This document shows, one piece after another, positions 27,001 through 35,981 of a DNA stretch of 36,267 nucleotides. The DNA is from Candidatus Blautia excrementigallinarum (GTDB lineage Bacteria > Bacillota > Clostridia > Lachnospirales > Lachnospiraceae): assembly GCA_019119235.1 (NCBI GenBank), contig DWXL01000211.1, positions 1 through 36,267 on the forward strand, given 5' to 3'. A model generated the notes under the pieces. The model was not told where the DNA came from and searched no databases. It worked only from the letters and a program-made list of their open reading frames with translations. The translations under genes were made by a program, and so were the position numbers. Position 1 is the stretch's first letter, and each line of letters starts with the position of its first letter.

Positions 27001-28629
27001 TTACTCTTCGACCTTCATTTCACGCACGATCTTACGCAGCTTCAGGATCATGGACGGAGCCACGGACAGTTCGTCCAGACCCATGCGCACAAACTCTTCG
27101 GTAAGCTCTGTATCCGCGCCAAGCTCGCCGCAGATACCCGCCCATTTGCCATGGGCATGAGCGTTGTCCGTTACCATTTTGATCATGCGAAGGATCGCTT
27201 CATGATGAGGATTATAGAAATCATCCAGCTTCTCGTTCTGCCTGTCGATGGCCAGTGTATACTGGGTCAGATCGTTGGTTCCGATACTGAAGAAATCCAC
27301 AACCTCAGCGAGTTTATCGCTGATCATTACAGATGCGGGAGTCTCGATCATGATTCCCTGTTCCGGGATCCTGTACTGGATCTCCTGCTCCTGAAGTTCT
27401 TTCTCCACCTCGTCCACGATCGCGTAGATCTGCTGCACTTCTTCCACAGATGTGATCATGGGATACATAATGGACAGGTTGCCGTAGACAGCGGCGCGCA
27501 GAAGGGCACGGAGCTGTGTTTTAAAAATATCCGGCTGTTTCAGGCAGATGCGGATCGCGCGGTATCCGAGGGCGGGATTGTCCTCTTTGCCCAGGTTGAA
27601 GTAATCCACCTGCTTGTCCGCTCCGATATCAAGAGTACGGATGATCACTTTCTTGCCGGCCATCATCTGTACAGCCTGGCGGTACGCCTGGAACTGCTCC
27701 TCCTCCGTGGGGAAGTCGTCTCTTCCCAGATACAGGAACTCGCTGCGGAAAAGGCCGATTCCGCCGGCGTCGTTCTCAAGAACATAACCGATATCGCCTA
27801 CGCTTCCGATATTGGCGTAAATGTTAATCTTATGTCCGTCGAGGGTAACGTTCTCCTTGCCCTTAAGCTCCTGAAGAAGTTTCAGTTTCTCCTCTTCTTC
27901 ATGCATCCTCTTAAGAGTGGCTTCACGGGTCTCCTCATCGGGATCAAAGATCACCTCGCCTTTGAACCCGTCCACAACAGCCGTCATTCCGTTCTCAAGC
28001 TGCTCCAGATCCATGGGTACGCCGATCAGCGCCGGAATATTCATCATACGGGCAAGGATCGCCGTATGGGAGTTGGTGGAACCATGAACCGTGACAAAGG
28101 CAAGTATCTTTTCCTTATCCATCTGCACCGTCTCACTGGGAGTAAGATCATCGGCAACGATCACGGAAGGATCGATGGAACTCAGATCAATATCTCCCTG
28201 CCCGCTTAAATTGCGGACAACACGTTCTGATATATCTTTAATATCCGCCGCGCGGGCCTTCATGTAATCGTCGTCCATAGACGCGAACATCTCGGAAAAA
28301 TTATCTCCCGTTACAGCCACCGCATACTCTGCGTTAATGGATTCTGTACGGATCATATTCTGGATCGCTTCCAGATAGTCGTCGTCCTCCAGCATCATCT
28401 GGTGAACCTCGAAGATTGCCGCGCTGGCTTCGCCCACTTCTTTCAGAGCCTTGTCATAAAGCTTCTGAAGCTGCGCCTTGGATTCCTCCACAGCTTTCTC
28501 CACACGCCCGATCTCTGCTTCCGGATCCTCTGTTCTCGTTCTTTTCACCTGATAATCGTTCTTTTTCAGAGTAACAACAGGGCCGAGGACAATCCCCTTA
28601 TAAACGGATTTACCCTGGAAACACTGCAT
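27001..28629 (-). CDS. ptsI: PTS enzyme I (phosphoenolpyruvate-protein phosphotransferase)
   Basis: GSTNSHTAILARMMNIPALIGV (active His), GIGLFRSEFLYLGRDDFPTEEEQF, SIGTNDLTQYTLAIDRQNE, GICGELGAD. Confidence 0.97.
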   Translation of the reverse strand: MQCFQGKSVYKGIVLGPVVTLKKNDYQVKRTRTEDPEAEIGRVEKAVEESKAQLQKLYDKALKEVGEASAAIFEVHQMMLEDDDYLEAIQNMIRTESINAEYAVAVTGDNFSEMFASMDDDYMKARAADIKDISERVVRNLSGQGDIDLSSIDPSVIVADDLTPSETVQMDKEKILAFVTVHGSTNSHTAILARMMNIPALIGVPMDLEQLENGMTAVVDGFKGEVIFDPDEETREATLKRMHEEEEKLKLLQELKGKENVTLDGHKINIYANIGSVGDIGYVLENDAGGIGLFRSEFLYLGRDDFPTEEEQFQAYRQAVQMMAGKKVIIRTLDIGADKQVDYFNLGKEDNPALGYRAIRICLKQPDIFKTQLRALLRAAVYGNLSIMYPMITSVEEVQQIYAIVDEVEKELQEQEIQYRIPEQGIMIETPASVMISDKLAEVVDFFSIGTNDLTQYTLAIDRQNEKLDDFYNPHHEAILRMIKMVTDNAHAHGKWAGICGELGADTELTEEFVRMGLDELSVAPSMILKLRKIVREMKVEE

Positions 28630-28648
28630 ACTTTATCCCCCCTGTTAA

Positions 28649-28906
28649 TTACAGATTCTTCTCAAAGAAATCCTTCAGCGCCTCAATAGCCGCGTCCTCG
28701 TCTTCACCTTCCGCGGAAATGGTAACAGTATCGCCGTTCTTAACGCCCAGAGACATCAGCATCATAAGCTGGGTAAGCTTCTTGGTCTTGCCGTCCTTGG
28801 TAATCGTACAGTCAGAAGTAAATTTCTTCGCCTCTTTTACAAGCAGTCCCGCCGGTCTTGCATGGATTCCCAGCTCATCCTTGATGGTGTAGTCAAATGT
28901 TTTCAT
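28649..28906 (-). CDS. ptsH: HPr phosphocarrier protein (His15 present, Gln at position 46)
   Basis: MKTFDYTIKDELGIHARPAGLLVKEAKKF...KKLTQLMMLMSLGVKNGD. Confidence 0.95.
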   Translation of the reverse strand: MKTFDYTIKDELGIHARPAGLLVKEAKKFTSDCTITKDGKTKKLTQLMMLMSLGVKNGDTVTISAEGEDEDAAIEALKDFFEKNL

Positions 28907-28973
28907 AGTACAAACTCTCCTTTACACTTTATTAGTCTAATAATAATACATTTTTCCCTGTATGTAAATTCTT

Positions 28974-29822
28974 CTATGCATTTTTTTCCTGAAGCTCTGT
29001 ATCCATTACCCTCTCTAGATGCATCGCAAGATACCCGATTTCAACCTCGTTAAAAGGAAGCTTCAGATTCTTTTCCATTTCCCGGCAAATCTGCCGGGAG
29101 GCTTTGTATGCCTCCGGAAATCTGACCTCCATATAATCGTTCATATTCACCTTCAGCTTTTCTCCGCTGACGGCTCTTGCTACCATGTAGCGCACATGAT
29201 TCATAAGACGGTTGTAGGAAAGCGACATCACATCTATCTTCTTTCCCGTTTCTTTTTCCACAAGGGAGATACACTCTCTCACCGACCGGGCCATCTGCAT
29301 GGCCTGGGAAACTTTTTCATCCACAATGGCCGAATGGATATGAAGAGCAATGTATCCCACCTCGTGTTCGTCGATTTCCAGGTGAAAACGCTCCCGGAGG
29401 AGCTCCTCCATGCACTGCGCCACCTTGTATTCTTTATGGAACAAAACACGGATGTCCTCTGTGAGAGGATTGCTGATCTGTTCTTTGTTCCGGATACGGC
29501 GGACGGCAAAAGCAATGTGATCCGCCATGGGAAAGAGAATGGAACGATCCAGTTCTCCGAATTCTTTTTCCGCCCGGTCCAGAACCTCTCCGGCAAGCTC
29601 CAGGCACTCCGGAGGCACCGATCTGATAATGTCCCGGGCCTCTCCCCGTTCTGTCAGCTCATTCAGAGAATAAACCCTTATGTCCGGGCCTGTTTCCACT
29701 GTCTGGCTAACCTTTTTGCCAAAAGCGACGCCCTTTCCCATCACAAGATATTCTGTTGTCTTTCTATCATCAATACCGATAAATGAATTGTGATTTAATA
29801 CTTTTGCTATCCTGAAAATCAT
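28974..29822 (-). CDS. glcT: BglG/GlcT-family transcriptional antiterminator (CAT-RBD plus two PRDs)
   Basis: MIFRIAKVLNHNSFIGIDDRKTTEYLVMGKGVAFGKKVSQTV RNA-binding domain; HIAFAVRRIRN, EVGYIALHIHSAI, EVEIGYLAMHLERV PRD motifs; follows ptsG. Confidence 0.88.
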   Translation of the reverse strand: MIFRIAKVLNHNSFIGIDDRKTTEYLVMGKGVAFGKKVSQTVETGPDIRVYSLNELTERGEARDIIRSVPPECLELAGEVLDRAEKEFGELDRSILFPMADHIAFAVRRIRNKEQISNPLTEDIRVLFHKEYKVAQCMEELLRERFHLEIDEHEVGYIALHIHSAIVDEKVSQAMQMARSVRECISLVEKETGKKIDVMSLSYNRLMNHVRYMVARAVSGEKLKVNMNDYMEVRFPEAYKASRQICREMEKNLKLPFNEVEIGYLAMHLERVMDTELQEKNA

Positions 29823-29851
29823 CCGTATCTTTTCCCCATCCGGACCGGATC

Positions 29852-32023
29852 CTACTCCAGAATTTCCACTTCAAAAAGCGCTTCCCCTGCCTTTACCGGT
29901 CCTTCTTTCAGCAGGCGTATTCTCTGATTGTCCTCCAGTTCTGTGCAGAGAACCGGAGAGGTGACGGAAGGCGCGTGGGTTTTCAGATAATCCAGATCCA
30001 GTTTCAGCATCGGATCGCCCTTCTTCACTGTCTGTCCGCTCTCTACCAGAGCTTCAAAGCCTTCCCCATTCAATTTTACCGTATCGATTCCCACATGGAT
30101 CAGAAGACTGATCCCTGAGTCTGTCACAAAACCGACCGCATGTTTCGTGTCGAACACAAACGCTACTTCTCCGTCCTCCGGAGCTCTCACAATGGGATCT
30201 TCCGGAGTTACCACCGCGCCGTCTCCCATCATTCTCTGGGCAAATGCTTCGTCAGGCGCTGTGGAAAGATCCGCCGCCATACCTGTGATGGGGCTGGAAA
30301 TTGTAACTGTGCCGACTACTTTTTTCTCTGTATTTTCCGAATTTTTCTCTTCTTCCAGGATTTCCGGCGTTTCTTCCGCCTCCGCCAGTGTGTCCGGCGC
30401 CGTTTCCAGATAATCTTCCAGATTTGATTTGATCACTGTCACATTTGGCCCGTAAATCACCTGTACGCCGTTTCCTTTATGCACCACGCCGGACGCGCCT
30501 GTAGCTTTCAGCACCCCGTCGTTTACAAGTGAAGCGTCCTTCACAGTACAGCGAAGCCTTGTGGCGCAGCAGTCCACATCGGAAATATTTTTCTTTCCTC
30601 CAAGACCTCTGGTAATAGCCTCGCTGACAGGATCTTCTGCTCCGGCTGCCCCTTCTCCTGTCTTCTGCGCCTCTTTTCTCGCGTTTACGTCCGCTTTGGT
30701 GTAAAGTTTCGTCTCCACGTCGTCGTCCTCCCGGCCCGGCGTCTTGAAGTTGAATTTTCTGATCATGAATTTAAAAATAAAGTAATACAGCAGGAAATAA
30801 ATGATTCCCACCGGAATAATTCTCATCCAACTGGTCTTTTCGTTTCCCTGAAGGATACCAAACAGGAAAAAGTCCAGAAGGCCGCCGGAAAAGGTCAGGC
30901 CTACCGCGATATTCAGTATATGGGCGATCATATAGGCGCTTCCCGCCAGAACCACCTGTACCGCGAACAGAGCCGGAGCCACAAAAAGGAAGGAAAACTC
31001 CAGAGGCTCCGTAATACCGGTAGCCATACATGCCAGCGCCGCGGACAGAAGCAGACCGCCCGCCGCTTTTTTCTTCTCCGGTTTCGCGCACTGGTACATG
31101 GCCAGGGCTGCGCCCGGAAGTCCGAAGATCATAAAGATAAATTCACCCGAGAAATATCTTGTGGCGTCCGCGCTGAAATGAGCGATATTAGCGGAATCCG
31201 CAAGCTGCGCAAAGAAGATATTCTGTCCTCCCTGCACCATCTGTCCCGCTACTTCCATGGTTCCGCCCACCGCAGTCTGCCAGAAGGGCATATAGAACAC
31301 ATGATGAAGCCCGAAGGGAATCAGGGCTCTCTTAATAAGGCCGAAGATCAGGGTTCCCACATACCCGGAGCCTGTGACAAGACCTCCCAGCGCGTAAATA
31401 CCATTCTGTACCACCGGCCATACAAAAAACATCAGGATTCCCACAAACATATAAACAATAGTGGAAATAATCGGTACAAACCTTGTCCCACCGAAGAAGG
31501 ACAGGGCATTCGGAAGCTGGATCCTGTAGAACCGGTTGTGGAGAGCCGCCACTCCCAGTCCTACGATAATACCGCCGAAAACACCCATCTGCAGAGACTG
31601 TATCCCGCATACATATGTAATCGTTCCTTCCAGAACGGATTCCGCGATCTCGCCATTATCCAGAACCTGTCCGTTGAGCGTAAGCATGGCGTTGATCGCT
31701 GTGTTCATAACAAAATAGGAAATAACCGCCGAAAGCGCGGATACTTCTTTCTCCTTTTTCGCCATACCGATAGCGACTCCCACGGCAAAGATCAGCGGCA
31801 GATTGTCGAATACGGCGCTGCCTACTTTGTTCATGATCACCAGCAGCGCGTGAAGGATGGTGTCTTCTCCGAGAACCGCCGTGAGACCGTATGTCTCAAT
31901 TGTCGTGGCATTTGTAAAGGAACTTCCGATTCCCAGCAGAAGACCTGCTACCGGAAGAATCGCAATTGGGAGCATAAAGCTCCGTCCCACTCTCTGCAGG
32001 ACACTGAAAATCCTGTCTTTCAT
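29852..32023 (-). CDS. ptsG: Glucose-type PTS EIICBA transporter
   Basis: EIIC start MKDRIFSVLQRVGRSFMLPIAILPVAGLLLGIG; EIIB DVDCCATRLRCTVKD; EIIA LLIHVGIDTVKLNGEGFEALVESGQTVKKGD. Confidence 0.93.
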   Translation of the reverse strand: MKDRIFSVLQRVGRSFMLPIAILPVAGLLLGIGSSFTNATTIETYGLTAVLGEDTILHALLVIMNKVGSAVFDNLPLIFAVGVAIGMAKKEKEVSALSAVISYFVMNTAINAMLTLNGQVLDNGEIAESVLEGTITYVCGIQSLQMGVFGGIIVGLGVAALHNRFYRIQLPNALSFFGGTRFVPIISTIVYMFVGILMFFVWPVVQNGIYALGGLVTGSGYVGTLIFGLIKRALIPFGLHHVFYMPFWQTAVGGTMEVAGQMVQGGQNIFFAQLADSANIAHFSADATRYFSGEFIFMIFGLPGAALAMYQCAKPEKKKAAGGLLLSAALACMATGITEPLEFSFLFVAPALFAVQVVLAGSAYMIAHILNIAVGLTFSGGLLDFFLFGILQGNEKTSWMRIIPVGIIYFLLYYFIFKFMIRKFNFKTPGREDDDVETKLYTKADVNARKEAQKTGEGAAGAEDPVSEAITRGLGGKKNISDVDCCATRLRCTVKDASLVNDGVLKATGASGVVHKGNGVQVIYGPNVTVIKSNLEDYLETAPDTLAEAEETPEILEEEKNSENTEKKVVGTVTISSPITGMAADLSTAPDEAFAQRMMGDGAVVTPEDPIVRAPEDGEVAFVFDTKHAVGFVTDSGISLLIHVGIDTVKLNGEGFEALVESGQTVKKGDPMLKLDLDYLKTHAPSVTSPVLCTELEDNQRIRLLKEGPVKAGEALFEVEILE

Positions 32024-32102
32024 GTAACTTCACTCCTTCTCTTTCCTTAAGATTCCAAGAAGGGGCTATGTGATCAGACCCCGTTTTCACCGGTTTCTGT
32101 AC

Positions 32103-32158
32103 AAAAAAAGAGGCACTAATACACATAAACACTCCTTGTTATGTATAGTTAATGCCTC
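32103..32158 (-). terminator. Leader terminator upstream of ptsG
   Basis: Minus strand GAGGCATTAACTATACATAA-loop-TTATGTGTATTAGTGCCTC then TTTTTTT; about 19-bp stem with one bulge and GU pairs. Confidence 0.85.
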
Positions 32159-32174
32159 CTTATGAGTTACACAC
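32148..32174 (-). promoter_or_regulatory. RAT-like ribonucleic antiterminator overlapping the ptsG leader terminator
   Basis: Minus strand GTGTGTAACTCATAAGGAGGCATTAAC resembles the BglG/GlcT-family RAT core (TGTTACTG...CAGGCA) and shares GAGGCATTAAC with the terminator 5' arm. Confidence 0.7.
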
Positions 32175-32188
32175 TACAACTATGTCGA

Positions 32189-32217
32189 CTATAACATGAA
32201 CATCAGATATTTGTCAA
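32189..32217 (-). promoter_or_regulatory. Promoter of ptsG: TTGACA -17 nt- TTATAG
   Basis: -35 at 32212-32217, -10 at 32189-32194 on the minus strand. Confidence 0.75.
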
Positions 32218-32346
32218 GATGCGGAAAAAGAAAAACGGTTTCCCCAAAACGGCTTTCAGCCGCGATCGTAACCTCTTTTCCATATTCATATGTCGCAGTT
32301 TCTTTCTTTTTCTGATTTTATTTCACAATGCAGGCAGTACGCTGTT

Positions 32347-32961
32347 TTACAATTCTTTCTTCAAAAAACCGAAGGGCTCCTCATCCTCCAGAAAATGCAT
32401 CAGCATATAGGCGCACATGATCGCCACACGTTCTTCTTTCAGTATCCTTCTGACTTTCTCCCTGTCCGCCAGGACAATCTCTATTTCCTCGGAAGCCTCC
32501 TGGGCGTCTTTACTTATTTCGCCGGAAGCATATCCATATACGGTGGCGCAGGATTCGTCCGTCATTCCAATAGTAGTAAAATACGGTTTTTCATAAGCCT
32601 CATCCACTTGCAGCGGTTCCAGGTCAAGCCCGGTTTCTTCCTTCATCTCCCGAATCGCTGCCTGATGAAAATCTTCTCCCGCTTCCACCAGCCCTGCGGG
32701 GAACTCATAAATATATCCGCCCAGAGCATAGCGGTACTGGCGGATCAGAACCACTTTATCTCTTTTCTCTCCATAAATACTGTAAATGATCACTCCGTCC
32801 GGCGTATTTTTTCCTGTTTTCAGTTTCAGTTCCTCTACGCTCTTCGCCCGGGAAGCCACATAGTAGGACACCGGCGTATTGTGCACGCTGGTAGCGTCCA
32901 CATGATAAAGGTTTACAAAACGATTGTCCGTCAGTTTTTCCACATGATGTATTTCTCCCAT
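32347..32961 (-). CDS. NUDIX hydrolase (ADP-ribose pyrophosphatase-like)
   Basis: NUDIX box GLVEAGEDFHQAAIREMKEETGLDLE. Confidence 0.93.
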   Translation of the reverse strand: MGEIHHVEKLTDNRFVNLYHVDATSVHNTPVSYYVASRAKSVEELKLKTGKNTPDGVIIYSIYGEKRDKVVLIRQYRYALGGYIYEFPAGLVEAGEDFHQAAIREMKEETGLDLEPLQVDEAYEKPYFTTIGMTDESCATVYGYASGEISKDAQEASEEIEIVLADREKVRRILKEERVAIMCAYMLMHFLEDEEPFGFLKKEL

Positions 32962-33113
32962 GAATATTTCCCCCGTATATTTTAAATCTGTAGCGCCGCC
33001 CGGCGCTGTCCGTCATATATTCAGATTATATCCCATTTGCCGCTGTTTGTATAGCGTCCATCCCCCTCTATTCCATGTACCAGCCCCTCTTCGCTGTTAC
33101 ATTCTGTATCCGG

Positions 33114-34244
33114 TCACCGCAGATCAACAGTCAGGACTTCTCCGTACCGGTTGGCCGGATCGGAAGAATCCCACTTCTCCCATCTCTTGCTTTTAAGACG
33201 GCTCATCAGCTGCAGATTCACCTGTGTCTGTCCATCTTCAGGGATCTCATAGTAAAAATATCCGTCCTCATGTTTTTCATCTGTTCTCAATGTCTTTGTA
33301 TTTTCATTTAGCGGAAGTTCTTCCCACCTGATCCCATCCGTTCCTTCCAGAACCATATATATGATCTCCCGGTCTTCTTTTTCATAGCTGTTCTGCTGTT
33401 CCGGCGTCCTTTCGATCTGGATCCTTCCGGCAAAAGCCGTCAGTGTCCTGCGCATTTCCGTCAGCTTCACCGTGCAGCTCTCCAGATCAAACTCCTGATC
33501 CGGGATCTGTTCCGCCGCCTTTCCTTCTACAGTAAAAAGAAGCTCCTGGTTTTCGTATCGTTCATTATCTCTGTATACACTCAGCGGAAGAACAACCTCC
33601 ATCTGGTCCGCGGGCTCCATATCATAAAGCTGCGCGGTAAAGATAAAGTAATCCTGCTTTCCCATGTTATCGTCCATCTCATTTGGGCCGGTTTTCTGCC
33701 CGTTGACCGTCATGGACCAGGATTCTATCGTATATCCTTCCATCTCCTCTGTGGGATAGGCACATACCGCAAGCTGAAGACCGTCATACATTATCCGGTC
33801 TATGGTGATCAACGGCCCGTCTGTTTTCAGGTTTTTCATATCCTCCAGGATTTCCGGATGCAGTTCATTTACATATCGGGGTTCTTCCGCTATGCTCACC
33901 TCGACATCTCCGAACCAGACTTCCTCAAGATCTGTCCTTTCTCCAAGTCCCAGTTTCTCCTGAAAATCCACTTTTGTTATCTTTGCGGGCTTCCGTCCGG
34001 AAACTGCCGCCGCAGATATCAAGCCGCCGCAGAGAACCGCCGCAAGAATGAGCAGACGCCATTTTTTCCTTTTATTCAAGGATGCGGCTCCACGGATATT
34101 CTGGTCGGAGCGTTCCCTCTCCACAGTTCCCTGACCGGTGTATACTGTTTCGTTCCCGACCGCTCTGTTCACCGCCTGTTCTACTGCCAGATGGAAGAGT
34201 TCCGGCATCTCCGGATACTGTTCTTCCCAAATTTTCTTATCCAT
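33114..34244 (-). CDS. DUF4179-type membrane protein, likely anti-sigma factor
   Basis: Cytosolic N-terminus, single TM (KWRLLILAAVLCGGLISAAAV), large extracytoplasmic domain; coupled to the upstream sigma factor gene by a TAATG overlap. Confidence 0.8.
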   Translation of the reverse strand: MDKKIWEEQYPEMPELFHLAVEQAVNRAVGNETVYTGQGTVERERSDQNIRGAASLNKRKKWRLLILAAVLCGGLISAAAVSGRKPAKITKVDFQEKLGLGERTDLEEVWFGDVEVSIAEEPRYVNELHPEILEDMKNLKTDGPLITIDRIMYDGLQLAVCAYPTEEMEGYTIESWSMTVNGQKTGPNEMDDNMGKQDYFIFTAQLYDMEPADQMEVVLPLSVYRDNERYENQELLFTVEGKAAEQIPDQEFDLESCTVKLTEMRRTLTAFAGRIQIERTPEQQNSYEKEDREIIYMVLEGTDGIRWEELPLNENTKTLRTDEKHEDGYFYYEIPEDGQTQVNLQLMSRLKSKRWEKWDSSDPANRYGEVLTVDLR

Positions 34245-34750
34245 TATTTACCCTCCTTCTGACACAAACGCTGTTTCAGTTTTTCCCGCCCTCTTCCCAG
34301 CCGGCTTTTCACCGTGCCTTCCGGGATTCCCATAAGTTCCGATATTTCTTTTACGGAAAACTCTTCAAGATGATAAAGTTCCAGTATAACGCGGAATTCC
34401 GGCGGCAGCTGCGCCAGCGCCTGATAAAGTTCACTGTACTCTTCCTCCCGGAAATTTCCCGGCGTCTGTTCCTTATGCGCCTGTTCTTCACAGTTTTTTA
34501 CCTTATCTGCCAGCATCCGCTCCCATTTCTGTTTATCTGCTATACGGAAGCACTCGTTGATAAGGATCCGGATCAGCCAGGTCTTTGCATATCTGTCGTC
34601 GCGCAGGGTATGCAGCTTCTCGAACGCTTTCATCACCGTCTCCTGGGCTGCGTCCGCACAGTCCTCGTCGCTTCTCAGAATGGATTTCGCGATCCGGTAA
34701 AGCTGCCGTTCATTCTCTAGGATCAGATTCCCGAATTCTTTCCTGTCCAT
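34244..34750 (-). CDS. ECF-type RNA polymerase sigma factor
   Basis: LYRIAKSILRSDEDCADAAQETVMKAFEKLHTLRDDRYAKTWLIRILINECFR (sigma2) and LPPEFRVILELYHLEEFSVKEISELMGIPEGTVKSRLGRGREKLKQ (sigma4). Confidence 0.93.
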   Translation of the reverse strand: MDRKEFGNLILENERQLYRIAKSILRSDEDCADAAQETVMKAFEKLHTLRDDRYAKTWLIRILINECFRIADKQKWERMLADKVKNCEEQAHKEQTPGNFREEEYSELYQALAQLPPEFRVILELYHLEEFSVKEISELMGIPEGTVKSRLGRGREKLKQRLCQKEGK

Positions 34751-34841
34751 ACACAGTCTCCTTTGTGCTGTTCTGTCTGTTTTTATCTATATATTAGACC
34801 ATTCTGACATTCCAATGGTTCCCTGTCTCATAATTTTTCAT

Positions 34842-34884
34842 AAAAAAAGCGTTATGGAAACTTCTGATCCAGTCTCCATAACGC
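34842..34884 (-). terminator. Intrinsic terminator of ribU
   Basis: Minus strand GCGTTATGGAGAC...GTTTCCATAACGC then TTTTTTT. Confidence 0.85.
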
Positions 34885-34903
34885 CATACAAACTCAGTAT
34901 TTC

Positions 34904-35539
34904 TCAGTCGCCCTTCAGGACTACGCGGATCCTCTTGTAAATAAAGAATACGATCACGGAAGTCAGGGTGTATTTAAACAGATTAAAGGGCACGATGATC
35001 AGCGCCACGAATCCAAGCAGGCTGTCAACAGAGGAATGCACCGCAGATCCCATCTCGATGAAAGCCTCGATCGGCATTCCGAAAGCCTTGCCGTAAGCCG
35101 GAAGCAGAACAAACGCATTCATCAGGCAGGCTGCCGCCGTTGTAAGAACCGTACCTACAGCCATTCCTTCTACTGCGTGTCTCCTGCTCTTCACATGATG
35201 CAGACGGTACAGAATTCCCGCCGGCACCACGAAGGTACAGCCGAAGATAAAGTTGGCCAGATCTCCCACTCCGGCCGTAAGGGTTCCTTTGGTTACCAGA
35301 TGTACCAGAATCTTCACCAGCTCGATCACAACTCCCGCCACAGGTCCCATGGCAAAACTTCCTACCAGAACCGGAATCTCCGAGAAATCCAGCTGATAGA
35401 AGGACGGAGCCAGGAAGGGAATAGGGAACTCCAGATTCATCAGTACGCCGGCCACCGCTCCCAGCATAGCCACCTGGGTAATGGTCCTCGTCCGGCTCCT
35501 GTCCATTGCATTTCCACTTCTTAATACCTGTTCACTCAT
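34904..35539 (-). CDS. ribU: ECF transporter S component, riboflavin (RibU)
   Basis: AMLGAVAGVLMNLEFPIPFLAPSFYQLDFSEIPVLVGSFAMGPVAGVVIELVKILVHLVTKGTLTAGVGDLANFIFG; preceded by an FMN riboswitch. Confidence 0.93.
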   Translation of the reverse strand: MSEQVLRSGNAMDRSRTRTITQVAMLGAVAGVLMNLEFPIPFLAPSFYQLDFSEIPVLVGSFAMGPVAGVVIELVKILVHLVTKGTLTAGVGDLANFIFGCTFVVPAGILYRLHHVKSRRHAVEGMAVGTVLTTAAACLMNAFVLLPAYGKAFGMPIEAFIEMGSAVHSSVDSLLGFVALIIVPFNLFKYTLTSVIVFFIYKRIRVVLKGD

Positions 35540-35590
35540 AATTGTCCTCTCCTTTTTTGAAAAATTTCCGTATAAAAGAAAATTCCCGAT

Positions 35591-35715
35591 CGGCCAGGGA
35601 AGTTCCTTCCTCTGGCCGACTCACGCGATGCTACGTGCAGCTCACGGCAATACCGTTCGCTGTCCGTTGCCCGTCGGGTGTCCGCACGTGCAAGCACGGC
35701 GGCCGTCCGACGGGC
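35591..35715 (-). other. GC-rich structured intergenic element between FMN-riboswitch terminator and ribU
   Basis: GCCCGTCGG...CCGACGGGC (35669-35715) with nested CCG/CGG and GTGC/GCAC arms; ACGG/CCGT hairpin (35644-35656); CGGCCAGGGAAG...CTTCCTCTGGCCG-type stem (35591-35619). Confidence 0.6.
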
Positions 35716-35721
35716 TTATCG

Positions 35722-35757
35722 CGCAAAAGGAAAATCCCCGGGAATACTCCCGGGGAA
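35722..35757 (-). terminator. Expression-platform terminator of the FMN riboswitch
   Basis: Minus strand TCCCCGGGA-GTAT-TCCCGGGGA then TTTTCCTTTT. Confidence 0.8.
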
Positions 35758-35780
35758 CTGAGCACTTAAAATATTTCGTG

Positions 35781-35949
35781 TTCTTCTCTCATCCAGACTA
35801 TACTGTCGGTTCTGGAATTCCATCCATACTGCTTCTGCAGTCTTTCCGGTCACCAGATCAGCCGCTTTCGCGGGTCGCGGACTTTACCGCCGGTAGGGAA
35901 TTCCACCTGCTGCGCATCTTCACAGCCTGCAGTCACCCTGCCCCGAAGA
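35781..35949 (-). ncRNA. FMN riboswitch (RFN element)
   Basis: Minus strand TCTTCGGGGCAGGGTG...GAATTCCCTACCGGCGGTAAAGTCCGCGA...CTGATCTGGTG...GAATTCCAGAACCGACAGTATAGTCTGGATGAGAGAAGA matches RFN consensus blocks in order. Confidence 0.95.
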
Positions 35950-35981
35950 ATTTTCTTTTACCTGAATTGTATTATAAGCTA

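Noticed and set aside
27151-28209. 352-aa plus-strand ORF
   Set aside because: Antisense to ptsI; no recognizable motif and no plausible SD/promoter.
30920-32050. 376-aa plus-strand ORF
   Set aside because: Antisense to ptsG, which has clear EIIC/EIIB/EIIA motifs; composition is typical of a mirror frame.
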